Shown in pieces: positions 61,727 to 64,000 of a stretch of DNA of 64,000 bases. The position numbers and the translations under genes were made by a program. The notes beneath the pieces are model-generated. The model was not told where the DNA came from. It ran no database searches and worked only from the letters and a program-made list of their open reading frames with translations. Origin of the DNA: Schaalia hyovaginalis (lineage in GTDB: Bacteria; Actinomycetota; Actinomycetes; Actinomycetales; Actinomycetaceae). The stretch covers positions 372,001-436,000 of the forward strand of contig NZ_JACHMK010000001.1 in assembly GCF_014208035.1 (NCBI RefSeq), in the 5' to 3' direction. The number at the start of each line of letters is the position of its first letter. Position 1 is the first letter of the stretch.

Positions 61727-62771
61727 AACCGCCGATCCGGCTCATCGTCCGCGAGGGGACGGCGAAGTCGTCGGCGTCGAGACCGTGCGCGGCGGGCTTC
61801 ATCGCCATCGCGTGCTTCCATGCTTCCACGATCGCCTCGTCCGCGGCGCCGTTCCGCAGGAGAGATCTGAGGTCGGTCTCCCGCGTCGAGAAGAGGCACG
61901 AGCGGATCTGCCCGTCTGAGGTGAGCCGAGTCCGGTCGCAGGCGTCGCAGAAGGGGCGCGAGACCGAGGCGATGACGCCGACACGGGAATCGGTCCCTTC
62001 GACGGTCCAGGAGTCGGCGGGCGCGTGCGGGTCGTCGCGGTCGAGGGCGACGAGGTCGCGGCGGGTCCCTAGGAGGGAAAGAATCTCGTCTGCGGTGACG
62101 AGGCCGCTGCGCGACCAGGAGCCGGGCGGGCCGATTGGCATCTGCTCGATGACCCGCAGCTCGAGGCCGAGGGCGAGGCAGTGATCGAGGAGGTCGGGCA
62201 GGTCCGCGTCGTTGAGGCCGCGCAGGACGACAGCGTTGATCTTCACGGGCGCGAGCCCGGCGTCGAGGGCGGCGCGGATTCCCGCGAGGACGTCGCCGAG
62301 GCGGTCGCGCCGGGTGATCGCCGCGTAGTGGGCGGCGTCGAGGGTGTCGAGGGAGATGTTCACGCGGTCGAGGCCGGCGGCCCTGAGGGCCGCGGCCCGG
62401 TGCTCGAGCCCGAGCCCGTTCGTCGTGAGCGCGAGGCCGGGGCGCTCATCCTTGTCGGTGCGCAGCCGGGCGCAGGCGGCGACGATCTCCTCGAGTCCGC
62501 GGCGCAGGAGCGGCTCGCCCCCGGTGAAGCGGATCCTGCGGATCCCGAGGCGCTCGACGGCGATCCGGGCGAGCCGGACGACCTCCGCGTCGGTCAGCGT
62601 CTCCTCCGTCGGCAGCCAGTCGAGCCCCTCGGGGGGCATGCAGTAGGAGCAGCGGAGGGTGCAGCGGTCGGTGAGGGAGATCCTCAGATCGCGGGCGACC
62701 CGTCCGAAGCGATCGACGAGGGGCCCGCGGACCGCGGACTCGCAGGGTGCGTCGCTGCGCTCGAGGGTCAT
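61725..62771 (-). CDS. moaA: GTP 3',8-cyclase
   Basis: 348-residue radical SAM enzyme, first step of molybdopterin synthesis. N-terminal cluster motif CTLRCSYCMP, C-terminal cluster CDACDRTRLTSDGQIRSC, SAM contacts FTGGEPLLR and ISLDTLD. The C-terminal GG (SRIGG) needed for activity is intact. Leaderless: TAGGCT (62779-62784), seven bases, ATG. It works with MoaC at 49316. Confidence 0.95.
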   Translation of the reverse strand: MTLERSDAPCESAVRGPLVDRFGRVARDLRISLTDRCTLRCSYCMPPEGLDWLPTEETLTDAEVVRLARIAVERLGIRRIRFTGGEPLLRRGLEEIVAACARLRTDKDERPGLALTTNGLGLEHRAAALRAAGLDRVNISLDTLDAAHYAAITRRDRLGDVLAGIRAALDAGLAPVKINAVVLRGLNDADLPDLLDHCLALGLELRVIEQMPIGPPGSWSRSGLVTADEILSLLGTRRDLVALDRDDPHAPADSWTVEGTDSRVGVIASVSRPFCDACDRTRLTSDGQIRSCLFSTRETDLRSLLRNGAADEAIVEAWKHAMAMKPAAHGLDADDFAVPSRTMSRIGG

Positions 62772-62919
62772 GGGCGACAGCCTAGCGCGAACTCGAAGGG
62801 GATGGCCCCTCTTAATAGGTGGGCGTCGGCGCTTCCGGTGCCCAGGGGGCGGGATCGGCGTCGCGGGCGCCCGGTCATCCTCGTCGCGCGGGGCGATCGT
62901 GGGCGGGCACAATGAGGGC

Positions 62920-63597
62920 GTGGGAGAGGGATTCGAAACGAGAGCCGCGCCATCGACGGCGGCGGGCGCCCTTGCCGTCGACGCGCTTGTCCTCGCGGGC
63001 GGCAGGGGCTCCCGGCTCGGGGGAGTGTCGAAGGCCGATCTCGAACTCGGCGGCCGTCTGCTCGACCGGGTGCTCGACGCGCTCCGGGTGCTCGCTCCGC
63101 GCCGGATCGTTGTCGTCGCGCCCGAATCGGTCGCAGTCCCCTCGGGCGTCCTTCGCACGGCGGAGGAGCCCTGCGGCGGGGGCCCGCTCGCCGGGATCGG
63201 AGCCGGCCTCGAGGCGCTCGGACCGATCGGCGAGGGCGGTCCCGGCCGGGCGGATCGCCTCGTCGTCGTCGTGGGCGTCGACACCCCCGGCCTCGGCGAT
63301 CTCGCCGACAGGCTTTTCCGAGCGGGAGCCGAGGCGGTGGTGGAGGGCCGGGACGGCGCGATCATCCGGGGCGGCGATCCCGAGCCCTTCGATCAGTTCC
63401 TCCAGGGCGCCTACTCGGCGCGCGCGCTCGGCGCAGCTCTCGACGCCGCCCGCCGCGCGAACGGCGGCTCGCTCCACGGATGCGGTGTGCGCCGGGCGCT
63501 GCACGGTCTCGATCTCGTGCGGGTCGAGGCGGGCGAGGAGTGCCGGGACCTCGACGATCCGGAGGATCTCGCGCACTGGCGCGCTCTCCTCGCGTGA
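62920..63597 (+). CDS. mobA: MobA-like molybdenum cofactor nucleotidyltransferase
   Basis: 225-residue NTP-transferase-fold protein. The start LVLAGGRGSRLGGVSKADLEL is the MobA/MobN nucleotide-binding motif, and VVVVGVDTPGLGDL is the usual metal-binding DxP region (DTP). MobA attaches GMP to molybdopterin for the bis-MGD of NarG, which the cluster requires. It is divergent from moaA. Leaderless: CACAAT (62908-62913), six bases, GTG 62920. Other NTP transferases of this fold are possible but less likely in this context. Confidence 0.8.
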   Translation: MGEGFETRAAPSTAAGALAVDALVLAGGRGSRLGGVSKADLELGGRLLDRVLDALRVLAPRRIVVVAPESVAVPSGVLRTAEEPCGGGPLAGIGAGLEALGPIGEGGPGRADRLVVVVGVDTPGLGDLADRLFRAGAEAVVEGRDGAIIRGGDPEPFDQFLQGAYSARALGAALDAARRANGGSLHGCGVRRALHGLDLVRVEAGEECRDLDDPEDLAHWRALLA

Positions 63598-63640
63598 GCG
63601 GCCCGGTCGGCGCGGGCCACTCGCTCGTCCTGGCTCCGCT

Positions 63641-64000
63641 TCAGCGCTCCTCGTCGAGCTGGTGGTAGATCGCGGGGAGGAGTGGGATGAGGATCTCGAG
63701 GGCATCGAGGGCCCCACCCTTCGATCCTGGGGAGGTGAGGAGGAGGGCGCCCGAGGAATCGCGGGCGGTGACACCGACGACCTCCCGGGACAGGCTCGAC
63801 AAGGGAGTGGACGCGAGACCGTGAGCGCGGATCTGCTCGGCGATCCCGGGGATCTCGACCTCGATGAGCTCACGGACGACCTCCGGGGCGACGTTCCCGA
63901 CACCGAATCCCGTGCCACCGAGGACGAGGATCAGGCGGGCGCCCGCTGCGAGGGCGGAGCGCAGGTCGGCGTAGAGGGCCTCGTGCGACTCGGCGACCAC
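63641..64000 (-). CDS. MoaB/MogA-type protein, cut by the window edge
   Basis: C-terminal 119 residues of a second MoaB/Mog family member; the N-terminus lies beyond 64000, and the GTG at the edge is probably internal. Loop VLGGTGFGVGNVAPEVV replaces TTGGTGxxPRDVTPE, a divergence from the copy at 48803; later LLTSPGSKGGALDALE is family-like. It faces mobA tail to tail with 43 bases between them. Confidence 0.75.
   Translation of the reverse strand: MVAESHEALYADLRSALAAGARLILVLGGTGFGVGNVAPEVVRELIEVEIPGIAEQIRAHGLASTPLSSLSREVVGVTARDSSGALLLTSPGSKGGALDALEILIPLLPAIYHQLDEER

Overview
This window is chromosomal DNA from a high-GC Gram-positive actinobacterium. Codon use, lipobox-type binding proteins, a sortase substrate with an LAxTG signal, a respiratory narGHJI set and two IS1249-type elements together suggest an Actinomycetaceae member (Actinomyces/Schaalia-like). 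That placement is inference, because no rRNA is present.

Layout. 1-6.7 kb (minus): the edge of an ABC export ATPase, then a peptide ABC importer (fused double ATPase, two permeases, binding protein). 7-14.1 kb: a PfkB-fold protein lacking its catalytic Asp, a BCCT choline/betaine carrier, and a four-gene osmoprotectant ABC importer behind a MarR regulator. 14.3-15.7 kb: uracil permease. 15.9-21.9 kb: an alpha-galactoside utilisation operon (GH36 enzyme plus ABC importer) facing a ROK regulator, with a clear promoter and palindrome between them. 22-25.6 kb: two paralogous multi-pass membrane proteins around a membrane-anchored SRPBCC-like protein, of unknown function. 25.7-30 kb: a glutamine-amidotransferase-fold protein without its catalytic Cys/His, tRNA-Ser(GGA), a small membrane-anchored protein and a large secreted SGNH/PKD/TSP3 wall protein.

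30-39.5 kb is the accessory part. A decayed glycoside locus (ABC permease, GH1, LacI) has been fused by deletions and then split by an IS1249-type insertion. A second, apparently identical copy lies inverted 4.3 kb away. Between them sit a WXG-type secreted protein with a small helical partner and a four-TM protein (candidate type VII effector/immunity set), the SRP RNA gene, an aldo/keto reductase and tRNA-Arg(ACG). Both IS copies carry the same 101-bp tandem duplication of their right end.

39.5-48.8 kb is ordinary housekeeping: gluQ, a thiamine-binding-type protein, a fluoride channel pair, metNIQ, a sulfurtransferase, AIM24, upp and tadA. 48.8-64 kb is a nitrate respiration and molybdenum cofactor supercluster: narK-narG-narH-narJ-narI, then a regulator fused in frame to MoaD, moaE, moeB, moeA and moaC on the minus strand, with moaA, mobA and two MoaB/MogA-type genes around it. 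Cofactor synthesis is thus wired to its main consumer, nitrate reductase. Many single genes here start 6-7 bases after a TANNNT box, which suggests leaderless transcripts.
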